A DNA stretch of 35,344 nt, taken from Nocardia seriolae NBRC 15557 (GTDB lineage Bacteria; Actinomycetota; Actinomycetes; Mycobacteriales; Mycobacteriaceae). The notes beneath the pieces are model-generated. The model searched no databases. It was not told the origin of the DNA and worked only from the letters and a program-made list of their open reading frames with translations. Within the stretch, counting starts at the first letter, position 1. Every line of letters begins with the position of its first letter. The stretch lies in NCBI RefSeq assembly GCF_007990715.1, contig NZ_BJWY01000077.1, forward strand, positions 1 to 35,344, written 5' to 3'. Below are positions 7,224-16,240 of the stretch, piece by piece. Position numbers and translations under genes: made by a program.

Positions 7224-8446
7224 TCTTGACTTTGCAGTGCTCGCTCGTCACGTCGTGCCTGGTGAGCACGGCCACGACGCAACAGTAGCGCCGAACCCGC
7301 CAGGGAAGCCGCCAAAGACGTGAGCAACACCGCCGCTTTTGCGAGTTCTGCCTCGCTGCCGTCCCCGACGTCTTCCAGTGCCAGTTCTGCCACCAAGAGG
7401 CTAACGGTGAAGCCGATCGCGCCCAGTACCGACAGGGCGAACATGTCCCGATAACCGAGATCACCGGGTCGTTCGGCAATGCCCAACCGCACCGCGAGCC
7501 AACTGGATCCGAAGATGCCGACCGTCTTGCCGACCAGCAGGCCCGCGATGACGGCCAGCGCGAGGCGGTCGGTGAACAGCTTGGAGAGGACGTTCGAATC
7601 CAGGGGTACGCCCGAGGCGAACAGCGCGAACAGCGGCACGCAGATGGCCGCGGAGATGGGCTGGAAGAAGTGCTCGAGCCGGGCGGCGGGGACGCAGTGC
7701 TCGTCCTCGTCCTGGTCGGGCCGGACGCGGGTCAGCAGGCCGCAGGCCACACCCGCCAGGGTCGCGTGAATTCCGGCCTCGTGCAGGGCATACCAGGACA
7801 CCAGGCCCAGCGGCACATAGATGAACGGGCTGCCGAGCCGGAATTTCTGGGCCAGCGCCCACCCGGCGAAGCACGCCACGGCGATCAGCAGCCACAGCAT
7901 CTTCAGCGTGGTGGTGAACAGCACCGCGATCAGGATGATGGCGATCAGGTCGTCCACCACGGCCAGGCTGAGCAGGAAGACCCGGGCGCCGGCCGGGATC
8001 CGCGAGCCGGTCATGGCCAGCACGGCCAGCGCGAAGGCGATATCGGTGGCGACCGGAATGGCCCAGCCGCGGTCCATGCCCGGCGCGCCCCAGCCGACGG
8101 CGGTGGCGATGAGCGCGGGCAGCACCACGCCGCCGATGGCGGCCACGATGGGCAGGGTGGCGCGTTTGCGGTCGGCGAGTTCGCCGACCACCAGTTCGCG
8201 TTTGAGCTCGAGCCCGGCCACGAAGAAGAAGATGGCGAGCAGGCCGTCCTGGGTCCATTCGGCGAGCGTGAGATCCAGGTGCAGGGCGGGAATCGCGAGC
8301 TTGGTGTCGACCATGGTCTGGTAGCTCGCTCCCCACGGGGAGTTGACCCAGATGAGCGCGCTCGCCGCGGCGATGAGAAGCAGTGCGCCGCCAAAGGTTT
8401 CGGTTCTCAGGTAGCGCGCTAGCTCGGAACGGACCTGGACGATCAC
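7220..8446 (-). CDS. nhaA: Na+/H+ antiporter NhaA
   Basis: A 408-residue inner-membrane antiporter exchanging Na+ (or Li+) for protons in pH and sodium homeostasis. The transport-site aspartates are seen as LAVVDDLIAI (D165, D166), with the family ATDIAFAL motif upstream (D135). About 11-12 hydrophobic segments fit the NhaA fold. The GTG at 8444-8446 is chosen over the longer frame because GAAAGG lies just upstream on the minus strand and it gives the usual N-terminus (SELARYLRTETFGG). The longer 444-residue frame starts with an unlikely Cys/Trp/Arg-rich stretch. Downstream of acs on the same strand. M. tuberculosis has a different gene (Rv3668c, protease) in this slot. Confidence 0.93.
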   Translation of the reverse strand: MIVQVRSELARYLRTETFGGALLLIAAASALIWVNSPWGASYQTMVDTKLAIPALHLDLTLAEWTQDGLLAIFFFVAGLELKRELVVGELADRKRATLPIVAAIGGVVLPALIATAVGWGAPGMDRGWAIPVATDIAFALAVLAMTGSRIPAGARVFLLSLAVVDDLIAIILIAVLFTTTLKMLWLLIAVACFAGWALAQKFRLGSPFIYVPLGLVSWYALHEAGIHATLAGVACGLLTRVRPDQDEDEHCVPAARLEHFFQPISAAICVPLFALFASGVPLDSNVLSKLFTDRLALAVIAGLLVGKTVGIFGSSWLAVRLGIAERPGDLGYRDMFALSVLGAIGFTVSLLVAELALEDVGDGSEAELAKAAVLLTSLAASLAGSALLLRRGRAHQARRDERALQSQE

Positions 8447-8597
8447 GGTGCACCTTTCGGTCGGGTCGGCGAGAAAGCGGCGTGCGACACCACTCCAGGG
8501 ACCGACGGCACAACCGCATGCCGACCAGACTTCCCGGCACGCCTTTTTGCGCAATTCTAACGGTTTGCCCGGAACTTCTTGACCACCCGGTACGCGA

Positions 8598-8630
8598 CGA
8601 GGCCCCGCGACCAGTGGTCACGGGGCCTCG
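8598..8630 (-). terminator. Hairpin after acs
   Basis: A 10-bp stem (8598-8607 with 8621-8630) with an inner GACC/GGTC extension lies 17 nt beyond the acs stop. It has no U tract, so it may be an inefficient terminator or an mRNA-stabilising hairpin before nhaA. Confidence 0.5.
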
Positions 8631-8646
8631 CCGATGGTCTGTCCGC

Positions 8647-10591
8647 TTACGCCTTACCGGCCCGGATGGCCTCGAAAACGTTGGGGTCCACCAGAGTTGA
8701 GGTATCGCCCAGTTCGCGGCCCTCGGCCACGTCGCGCAGCAGGCGGCGCATGATCTTGCCCGAGCGTGTCTTCGGCAACTCCGGCACCACGTGGATCTCG
8801 CGCGGGCGGGCAATGGGGGAGATCTCACGGGAGACCTCGGCCTTGAGCTCGGCCACCAGATCGACCCCGGTGTCCTTGGCCTCGGCGGTGAGGATCACGA
8901 ACGCCACGATGCCCTGACCGGTGGTGTCGTCCGACGCGCCGACCACGGCGGCCTCGGCCACACCCGAGTGCCCGACCAGCGCCGACTCCACCTCGGCGGT
9001 CGAGATGCGGTGGCCCGACACGTTCATCACGTCATCGACGCGACCCAGCACCCACAGGTCGCCCTCCTTGTCGAGCTTGGCGCCGTCGCCGGCGAAGTAC
9101 CAGCCCTTCTCGGCGTAGCGGGACCAGTAGGTGTCGCGGTAGCGCTCGTTGTCGCCCCAGATGCCGCGCAGCATGGACGGCCAGGGCTGGTCGAGCACCA
9201 GGTATCCGTTGGCCTCAGTCTCGCCCAGCTCGACCGGATTGCCGTCCTCATCAACGACTTTCGACGAGATGCCGGGCAGCGGGGTCATGGCCGCGCCCGG
9301 CTTGGCCGCGGTGACGCCGGGCAACGGCGAGATCATGATGGCGCCGGTCTCGGTCTGCCACCAGGTATCCACGATGGGAGTCTTGTTGCCGCCCACCACA
9401 TCCCGGTACCAGCGCCAGGCCTCGGGGTTGATCGGCTCGCCGACCGAACCCAGCAGCCGCAGGCTCGACAGGTCGTGCGCCTCCGGAATCTCGCGGCCCC
9501 ACTTCATGAAGGTGCGGACCAGCGTCGGCGCCGTGTAATAGATGGTGACGCCGTACTTTTCGATGATCTGCCAGTGGCGGTGTTCGTCGGGGAAGTTGGG
9601 GGTGCCCTCGTAGACGACTTCGGTGGCTCCATTGGCCAGCGGGCCGTACACGATGTAGCTGTGCCCGGTCACCCAGCCGATGTCGGCGGTGCACCAGTAC
9701 ACGTCCTGACCGGGCTGGTGGTCGAACACGTAGTGGTGGGTGTAGGCGGCCTGGGTCAGGTAGCCGCCGGTGGTGTGCAGGATGCCCTTGGGTTTCCCGG
9801 TAGTGCCGGAGGTGTAGAGGATGAACAGCGGGTGCTCGGCGTCGAAGGCCTGCGCCTCGTGCTCGGGGGAGGCCAGGGAGACGGTCTCGTCCCACCACAG
9901 GTCGCGGCCCTCGGTCATGGGGGTGTCGATGCCGGTGCGGCGCACCACGAGGACGTGCTCGACCGTGCTCGGTCCGTCGAAGGCCAGCGCCTCGTCGACC
10001 GCGTACTTGAGCGGTGCCGCGTCGCCACTGGCCGTCGGTGGTGATGACCAGCTTGGTCTCGGCGTCGTCGACGCGCTGGCGCAGGGCGCTGGGGGAGAAG
10101 CCCGCGAACACCACGGAGTGGGTCAGGCCCAGGCGGGCGCAGGCGAGCATGGCCACGATGGCCTCGGGGACCATGGGCATGTAGATGGCGACGCGGTCAC
10201 CGGCCACCAGGCCCAGACCGGTCAGGTAGTTGGCGGCGCGCGAGACCTCGGCCAGCAGTTCGGCATAGGTGATGGCGCGGGAATCGCCCGGCTCGCCCTC
10301 CCAATGGATGGCGACCTGCTCGCCGCGCCCGTCCAGCACGTGCCGGTCCACACAGTTGTAGGCGACATTCAGCTTGCCGTCCGCGAACCACTTGGCGAAG
10401 GGCGCGTCACTCCAGTCCAGGACCTGGGTGAAGGGCTGATGCCAGTGCAGCCGCTTCGCCTGTTCGGCCCAGAACCCATCGCGATCGGCGGCGGCTCGGT
10501 CGTAGAGAGAGGCATCGCCATTGGCTGCGGCCGCGAACTCAGTGCTGGGCGGATACACGTCCAGGTGGTCGGCAGAGGGTTCCGTGGTCAT
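8647..10591 (-). pseudogene. acs: Acetyl-CoA synthetase with frameshift
   Basis: AMP-forming acetate-CoA ligase split across two frames. The N-terminal part (ATG at 10589-10591) reads correctly to VITTDGQWRR, near 10025. The rest continues in another frame from APLKYAVDEAL to the stop at 8647. The remainder has the adenylation motif YTSGTTGKPKG, the WWQTETG motif and the C-terminal PKTRSGKIMRR, whose lysine is the usual acetylation site. Spacing compared with E. coli Acs as remembered (D, nine residues, then PLK) implies exactly 8 missing nucleotides. Restoring them gives 650 residues, normal for Acs. Either a true inactivating deletion or an assembly error; everything else looks intact. Divergent from dppA, as in M. 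tuberculosis. Confidence 0.88.
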
Positions 10592-10733
10592 CTCGTCTCT
10601 TCTTCTCTCGCATGCAGGCCGCGCGGGGTGACGGCGGCCACGTTCGACCCTAACCGACTGGGATCTGCGTCGTGTTCAGCCGTCTCGATCGGTGGGGCGG
10701 TCGAGGTCAACCTGTCAGAGCCGGTGTGACCGA

Positions 10734-10774
10734 ATCATGAACGCGGGTTCCCCGCCGCTGTGCACTGTGTCACG
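10734..10774 (-). promoter_or_regulatory. Candidate CRP-dependent promoter of acs
   Basis: TGTGCACTGTGTCACG (10759-10774) fits GTG-N8-CAC, the CRP/GlxR core. On the minus strand the -10 candidate CATGAT (10734-10739) puts the start near 10727, so the site centre is about 40 bp upstream. This is the same class II geometry as at crp. CRP control of acs is known in E. coli, and GlxR control of acetate genes in corynebacteria. The promoter here is inferred. Confidence 0.4.
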
Positions 10775-10803
10775 TAGAGTGCCCGTTCCGAATGACAGAT
10801 GTT

Positions 10804-10832
10804 GCCGGATTGCTAACAAGCCGAACAATCCG
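10804..10832. repeat. 8-bp inverted repeat in the acs-dppA intergenic region
   Basis: CCGGATTG (10804-10811) and CAATCCGG (10825-10832) form a perfect 8-13-8 inverted repeat between the two divergent promoters. It could be an operator for a regulator of dpp or acs; no regulator is identified. Confidence 0.5.
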
Positions 10833-10842
10833 GTTTCGATCC

Positions 10843-10871
10843 GCTGACAACACCGACCGAGATGGTTAGTG
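10843..10871 (+). promoter_or_regulatory. Candidate sigma-A promoter of dppA
   Basis: CTGACA (10843-10848), a 17-nt spacer and TAGTGT (10866-10871) predict a start near 10878. That gives a leader of about 87 nt before the TTG start of dppA. Confidence 0.45.
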
Positions 10872-10964
10872 TCCGATTCACCCAAAGGCGATTGGTCATA
10901 ACCACTGGCGACCCCGGCGGCTGTGGCCTTCCCTTTCACACTTCCTCGAACCGGGAGAGAAGCG

Positions 10965-12557
10965 TTGAGAATCAAGACGTTTACCGCACTCGCGGCGGCC
11001 GCCGTCCTGGCGTCCGGGCTCGCATTGACGGGCTGTTCATCCAGCGGCGGCGACAACACCGACCTCGTGACGGTCAATGGCGGTGAGCCGCAACGACCCC
11101 TGGTGCCCACCGACGTCAACGAGAACATGGGCGGCCGCGTCACCGACCGGCTCTGGGCCGGACTCAAGTACTACGACGTGAACGGCACGGCCCGCAACGA
11201 GGTCGCGCAGTCCATCGAATCGACCGACCGGCAGCACTACAAGATCACCCTCAAGGACTGGAAGTTCACCGACGGCACGCCGGTGACCGCCAAGTCCTTC
11301 GTCGACGCCTGGAACTACGGCGCCCTGTCCACCAACGGCCAATTGCAGAACTGGGCCTTCGAGGGCATCGCGGGCTACGACGAGGTCGAGGCGAATCCGC
11401 CCAAGGCGCAGACCATGTCCGGGCTGAAGGTCATCGACGACAAGACCTTCACCGTCGACCTGACCAGCCCGTCGATCGATTTCGAGCTGAAACTCGGCTT
11501 CGCGCCGTTCTATCCGATGCCGGACGCCTTCTTCAAGAACACCAAGGACTTCGGGCAGAACCCGATCGGCAACGGCCCCTACAAGTTCTCGACCTGGCAG
11601 CACAACGTGAAGATCGAAGTGCTGCCCAACCCGGACTATCATGGCGGCCGCCCGGCCAAGAACAAGGGCCTGCGCTTCGTGATGTACCAGTCCTACGACA
11701 CCGCCTACGCGGATCTGCTGCAGGGCAACCTGGATGCGCTCGACATCATCCCGGACACCGCGCTCGCCACCTACGAGAAGGACCTGGGCGACCGGGCCAT
11801 CCACAAGCCCATCGCCTACAGCCAGCACATCGGCATCCAGCCGACGGTCGCGCACTTCGCCGGTGAGGAGGGCGTGCTGCGCCGCAAGGCCATCTCCATG
11901 GCCATCAACCGGGAGCAGATCGCGCAGAACATCTTCCACGGCACCCGAGTGCCCTGCCAGGACTTCACCGCGTTCACGCTGCCCGGCTTCCGCAAGGACC
12001 TGCCCGGCTCCGAGGTGCTGAAGTTCAACCCGGACGAGGCGAAAAAGCTGTGGGCCCAGGCGAATGCCATCTCGCCGTGGTCGGGCACCTACCAGATCGC
12101 CTACAACGCCGACGGCGGCCACCAGGCGTGGGTCGAGGCGGTGGCCAACAGCGTCAAGAACACCCTGGGCATCGATTCGGTCGGCGTGCCGTACCCGACG
12201 TTCAAGAACATTCGTGACGAGATCACCAACAAGACCGTCGGCAAGGCGTTCCGCTACGGCTGGCAGGGCGACTACCCGTCCATGTTCGAGTTCCTGACCT
12301 CGCAGTACCTCACCGGATCCGGTACCAATAACGTCCAGTACGCCAACCCGGAATTCGACAAGCTGCTCGGCCGGGCCCAGGCCGCCCCCACCCCCGAGGC
12401 CGCCTACGACATCCTCGCTCAGGCACAGCAACTGCTGTTCAAGGACATGGCCGATATCCCGATCTTCGACTACAACGTCGCGGCCGGGCGCTCGGACAAG
12501 GTGAAGGCCCAGGTGTCCTGGTCGGGTCTGTTCGACTTCGAGAACATCGAGAAGTAG
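10965..12557 (+). CDS. dppA: Peptide ABC transporter substrate-binding lipoprotein
   Basis: A 530-residue family 5 extracellular solute-binding protein, predicted to capture di- or oligopeptides outside the membrane and deliver them to DppBC. The TTG start at 10965 is chosen because GGGAGAGA lies about 5 nt upstream and it gives a clean lipoprotein signal: MRIK, a hydrophobic Ala/Leu segment, then lipobox LTGC with C24 lipidated. The ATG at 10923 would add 14 unlikely residues. Typical family features include WKFTDGTPVTAKSFVDAWN and NPIGNGPYKF. First gene of dppABCDF, counterpart of Rv3666c. M. tuberculosis DppA has been linked to tetrapeptide and heme uptake; the ligand here is not determined. 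Confidence 0.93.
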   Translation: MRIKTFTALAAAAVLASGLALTGCSSSGGDNTDLVTVNGGEPQRPLVPTDVNENMGGRVTDRLWAGLKYYDVNGTARNEVAQSIESTDRQHYKITLKDWKFTDGTPVTAKSFVDAWNYGALSTNGQLQNWAFEGIAGYDEVEANPPKAQTMSGLKVIDDKTFTVDLTSPSIDFELKLGFAPFYPMPDAFFKNTKDFGQNPIGNGPYKFSTWQHNVKIEVLPNPDYHGGRPAKNKGLRFVMYQSYDTAYADLLQGNLDALDIIPDTALATYEKDLGDRAIHKPIAYSQHIGIQPTVAHFAGEEGVLRRKAISMAINREQIAQNIFHGTRVPCQDFTAFTLPGFRKDLPGSEVLKFNPDEAKKLWAQANAISPWSGTYQIAYNADGGHQAWVEAVANSVKNTLGIDSVGVPYPTFKNIRDEITNKTVGKAFRYGWQGDYPSMFEFLTSQYLTGSGTNNVQYANPEFDKLLGRAQAAPTPEAAYDILAQAQQLLFKDMADIPIFDYNVAAGRSDKVKAQVSWSGLFDFENIEK

Positions 12558-12569
12558 CCGCCGCCGGTC

Positions 12570-12597
12570 GTGCGGCGGACCATGTGCGCCGCCGCAC
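12570..12597 (+). other. Intra-operon hairpin between dppA and dppB
   Basis: A 9-bp stem (12570-12578 with 12589-12597), extended by flanking GC pairs, lies just after the dppA stop with no U tract. Such hairpins often protect the binding-protein mRNA end and lower downstream permease expression. Confidence 0.55.
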
Positions 12598-12624
12598 GGC
12601 CCCTCTCGGAGTGGAGTGTGAACC

Positions 12625-13551
12625 ATGGCTTGGTATGTCGTGCGGCGGTTGCTCCAGATGATTCCGGTCTTCCTCGGAGCGACGCTGCTCATTTACGCGA
12701 TGGTGTTCCTGATTCCGGGCGACCCGGTACAGGCGCTGGCCGGTGACCGGCAGATGACACCCGCGGTCGAGGCGACGCTCAAGGCGCGCTACCACCTCGA
12801 CCAACCCTTCTACATCCAGTACCTCGAATACCTGAAAGGCATTGTCACCCTTGATTTCGGCACCTCGTTCTCCGGGCGGCCGGTGCGCGAGGAGCTGGCC
12901 CGGGCCTTCCCGATCACCTTCCGGCTGGCCGTCATGGCGGTCTGCATCGAGTTCTTCTTCGGTGTCGTCTTCGGCCTGATCGCCGGATTGCGCAAGGGCA
13001 AGCTGTTCGATTCGACCATGCTGGTGCTGAGCCTGGTCATCATCGCCGTGCCGATCTTCGTGGTCGGCTTCCTGGCCCAGTACCTGCTCGGCATCAAATG
13101 GGGCATCGCGCCGGTCACCGTCGGCGCCAAGGCGAGCTTCGGCGATCTGCTGGTGCCGGCCTTCGTGCTCGGGTCGCTGTCCTTCGCCTACGTGCTGCGG
13201 CTGACGCGAAACGCGGTGGCGGAGAACATGACCGCCGACTACGTGCGCACCGCGACCGCCAAGGGCCTGAGTCGGCGGCGGGTCATCGTGGTGCACATTC
13301 TGCGCAACTCGCTGATCCCGGTGATCACCTTCGTCGGCACCGATCTGGGCTTCCTCATGGGCGGCGCGGTCGTCACCGAGGGCATCTTCAACATCCCCGG
13401 CGTCGGCGGCACGCTGTACCAGGCGATCACGCGCGGCGAGCCGCCCACGGTGGTGGCCTTCGTGACCGTGCTCATCGTGATCCTGCTGCTGACCAATCTG
13501 ATCGTCGATCTGCTCTATGCCGCACTCGACCCGAGGATCCGCTATGCCTGA
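12625..13551 (+). CDS. dppB: Peptide ABC transporter permease DppB
   Basis: A 308-residue inner-membrane permease with about six membrane helices and the DppB/OppB N-terminal signature (MAWYVVRRLLQMIPVFLGAT). The EAA loop contacting the ATPase is at about 204-230 (ADYVRTATAKGLSRRRV). Probably forms the channel with DppC. The ATG follows CTCGGAGTGGAG. Its TGA lies inside the dppC start region (overlap 13544-13551), indicating translational coupling. Counterpart of Rv3665c. Confidence 0.94.
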   Translation: MAWYVVRRLLQMIPVFLGATLLIYAMVFLIPGDPVQALAGDRQMTPAVEATLKARYHLDQPFYIQYLEYLKGIVTLDFGTSFSGRPVREELARAFPITFRLAVMAVCIEFFFGVVFGLIAGLRKGKLFDSTMLVLSLVIIAVPIFVVGFLAQYLLGIKWGIAPVTVGAKASFGDLLVPAFVLGSLSFAYVLRLTRNAVAENMTADYVRTATAKGLSRRRVIVVHILRNSLIPVITFVGTDLGFLMGGAVVTEGIFNIPGVGGTLYQAITRGEPPTVVAFVTVLIVILLLTNLIVDLLYAALDPRIRYA

Positions 13552-14512
13552 ACCGCAGACCGATGTCCGGGAAGCCCCTGAAATCCGGCCTGGGCAAGAG
13601 CATTTCGTGGCGCCGCCGGACGAGGTGGAGGTGCTCGCGACCGACCGGGTGAACGAGGCAGCCGCCCCGACCAGCGTATGGCGCGAGGCCTGGCAGCAGC
13701 TGCGGCGCAATCCGATCTTCATCGTGGCGGCGCTGCTGATCCTGTTCATCCTGCTGGTCGCGATCTGGCCGCAGCTGTTCAGCGGCCAGGATCCGCGTTA
13801 TTGCAGTGGCGATTTCAGCATGCATCCGCCGTCGTCGGGCCATCCGTTCGGCTTCGACAAGCAGGGCTGCGACATCTACACCAGGACCGTGTACGGTGCG
13901 CGGGCCTCGGTGCAGACCGGGCTCGGCGCGACCGTGCTGTTCGTGCTGATCGGCGGCACCCTCGGGGCGTTCGCCGGGTACTACGGCGGGTTGCTGGACG
14001 CGGTGGTGTCGCGCATCGCGGAGATCTTCTACGCGCTGCCCCTGACCCTGGCCGCGATCGTGCTCATGCAGCTGCTGCACACCCGCACGGTGTGGACGGT
14101 CATGGTGACACTGGCCTCCTTCAGCTGGCCGCAGGCCGCCCGCATCGCCCGCGGCGCGGTGATCCAGTCGCGCAACAGCGAATACGTCACGGCGGCAAAG
14201 GCATTGGGCGTCTCCAGATTCCGGACCCTGATCCGGCACGTGCTGCCCAACTCGACCGGCCCGCTGATCGTGGTCAGCACCATCTCGCTGGGCGTCTTCA
14301 TCGTCACCGAGGCGACGCTGTCCTACCTCGGCGTCGGGCTCTCCCGCCAGATCGTCTCGTGGGGTTCGGATATCGCGGCCGACCAGAAGGAGATCCGCAC
14401 CTCTGCCATCCTGTTCTATCCCGCGACCGCCCTGGCGCTCACGGTGCTCAGCTTCATCATGCTCGGCGACGCCGTGCGCGACGCCCTGGATCCCAAGGCC
14501 AGGAAGAGGTGA
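13544..14512 (+). CDS. dppC: Peptide ABC transporter permease DppC
   Basis: A 322-residue permease partner of DppB. A cytoplasmic N-terminus of about 50 residues, acidic and Pro-rich, precedes helix one (about 58-77). The EAA loop is at about 212-237 (EYVTAAKALGVSRFRTLI). The ATG at 13544 is chosen because it begins MPEPQTDV and overlaps the dppB stop by 8 nt. An upstream ATG at 13517 lies deeper inside dppB. Counterpart of Rv3664c; it ends 4 nt before the ATPase gene. Confidence 0.94.
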   Translation: MPEPQTDVREAPEIRPGQEHFVAPPDEVEVLATDRVNEAAAPTSVWREAWQQLRRNPIFIVAALLILFILLVAIWPQLFSGQDPRYCSGDFSMHPPSSGHPFGFDKQGCDIYTRTVYGARASVQTGLGATVLFVLIGGTLGAFAGYYGGLLDAVVSRIAEIFYALPLTLAAIVLMQLLHTRTVWTVMVTLASFSWPQAARIARGAVIQSRNSEYVTAAKALGVSRFRTLIRHVLPNSTGPLIVVSTISLGVFIVTEATLSYLGVGLSRQIVSWGSDIAADQKEIRTSAILFYPATALALTVLSFIMLGDAVRDALDPKARKR

Positions 14513-14516
14513 GGAC

Positions 14517-16205
14517 ATGACCGAACCACTGCTCGACGTCCGCGACCTGAACGTGTGTTTCACCTCCGAGGGCAAGCGGATCCCGGCGGTGCGCGGGGTG
14601 AATCTGACGGTGTACCCGGGGCAGACCGTCGCCATTGTCGGCGAATCCGGTTCCGGCAAGTCGACGACCGCGCACGCCATCATCGACCTGCTGCCCGGCA
14701 CCGGCCAGATCACCTCCGGGTCAATCGCTTTCGGCGGCAAGGACCTGGCCAAGGCGTCCAAGCACGAGATCGTCAAGGTGCGCGGCAAGGGCATCGGATT
14801 CGTGCCGCAGGACCCCACGTCGAATCTGAATCCGGTGTGGAAGATCGGCTTCCAGATGCGGGAAACCCTGGAGGCCAATGGCATCGCCAAGGGCAAGGCG
14901 GCGCGGCAGCGGGCCGTCGAACTGCTCACCGAGGCGGGCATGCCCGACGCGCAGCGCCGTGTCAACCAGTATCCGCACGAGTTCTCCGGCGGCATGCGCC
15001 AGCGCGCGCTGATCGCCATGGGCCTCTCGTGCCGGCCCCAACTGCTCATCGCCGACGAGCCGACCTCGGCCCTCGACGTCACCGTGCAGCGTCAGATCCT
15101 CGACCATCTCGACGGGCTCACCGCCGAACTCGGCACCGCGGTCCTGCTCATCACCCACGACCTGGGCCTCGCGGCCGAGCGGGCCGAGCATCTGGTGGTC
15201 ATGTATCGGGGCCGGGTGGTGGAATCCGGTCCGGCACTGCAGATTCTGCGGGAACCACAGCATCTGTACACCAAGAAGCTGGTGAACTCCGCGCCCTCAC
15301 TGGCGTCGCAGCGGCTGTCCTCGGTGGCCGAGCGCGCCGAAGTGCGCGCGCAGGCCGTCCAGGTGGCCGGGCAGCTGACCGAGACCGATGCCGAATTCTC
15401 CAGCGCCCCGGACAGTGTGATGGTTGTCGAGGGGCTCACCAAGCGGTTCCGCATCCGCGGCAATGCGCCCTGGAAATCCTCCGAACTCGTTGCCGTGGAC
15501 GATGTCTCGTTCACCCTGTGCCGCGGGACCACCAAGGCCATCGTCGGGGAATCGGGCTCCGGGAAATCGACCGTGGCCCAGATGGTCCTGGGGCTGCTGC
15601 CACCCACCTCCGGCCATGTCACCTTCGACGGTCGCGATGTGGCCACCCTGGATGCCAAGGGCGCGTTTGCCTTCCGACGCCGCGTACAGCCGGTCTTCCA
15701 GGACCCCTACGGCTCCCTGGACCCGATGTACTCCATCTACCGCACCATCGAGGAGCCATTGCGCACCCACGGCATCTTTTCGCAAAAGGAACGGGAGGCC
15801 GCTATCCGAGATCTGCTGGACAAGGTCTCGCTCCCGGCAACGGTCATGCGGCGCTACCCCAACGAGCTCTCCGGTGGTCAGCGTCAGCGCGTCGCCATCG
15901 CCCGCGCCCTGGCGCTGTCCCCGGAGGTGGTGGTCTGCGACGAGGCCGTCTCGGCCCTCGACGTGCTGGTCCCGGCGCAGATCCTGCAGCTGCTCAACGA
16001 GCTCCAGGCCGAGCTTGGCCTGACCTACCTGTTCATCACCCACGACCTGGCCGTGGTCCGTCAGATCGCCGACGACGTCCTGGTCATGCAGCAGGGCAAG
16101 GTCGTCGAGGCGGCTTCCACCACCGAGGTCTTCGACAATCCGCGATCCGACTACACCCGACGACTCCTGGAGGCCATCCCGGGCCGTGACCTGCTGGTCG
16201 GCTGA
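14517..16205 (+). CDS. dppD: Fused two-domain peptide ABC transporter ATPase (DppD-DppF)
   Basis: A 562-residue protein carrying both ATPases of the importer in one chain. Domain 1 has Walker A GESGSGKST (42-50), signature FSGGMRQ (156-162) and Walker B LLIADEPTSALD (176-187). Domain 2 has Walker A GESGSGKST (344-352), signature LSGGQRQ (451-457) and Walker B VVVCDEAVSALD (471-482). A linker at about 265-300 joins them. Both domains keep the catalytic Glu after Walker B, so both sites look competent. The fusion also occurs in M. tuberculosis DppD (Rv3663c). It drives ATP-dependent peptide uptake with DppABC. Confidence 0.94.
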   Translation: MTEPLLDVRDLNVCFTSEGKRIPAVRGVNLTVYPGQTVAIVGESGSGKSTTAHAIIDLLPGTGQITSGSIAFGGKDLAKASKHEIVKVRGKGIGFVPQDPTSNLNPVWKIGFQMRETLEANGIAKGKAARQRAVELLTEAGMPDAQRRVNQYPHEFSGGMRQRALIAMGLSCRPQLLIADEPTSALDVTVQRQILDHLDGLTAELGTAVLLITHDLGLAAERAEHLVVMYRGRVVESGPALQILREPQHLYTKKLVNSAPSLASQRLSSVAERAEVRAQAVQVAGQLTETDAEFSSAPDSVMVVEGLTKRFRIRGNAPWKSSELVAVDDVSFTLCRGTTKAIVGESGSGKSTVAQMVLGLLPPTSGHVTFDGRDVATLDAKGAFAFRRRVQPVFQDPYGSLDPMYSIYRTIEEPLRTHGIFSQKEREAAIRDLLDKVSLPATVMRRYPNELSGGQRQRVAIARALALSPEVVVCDEAVSALDVLVPAQILQLLNELQAELGLTYLFITHDLAVVRQIADDVLVMQQGKVVEAASTTEVFDNPRSDYTRRLLEAIPGRDLLVG

Positions 16206-16240
16206 TTCACCCGGCGGGTCGGCGGCTAGCCTTCTACCTC

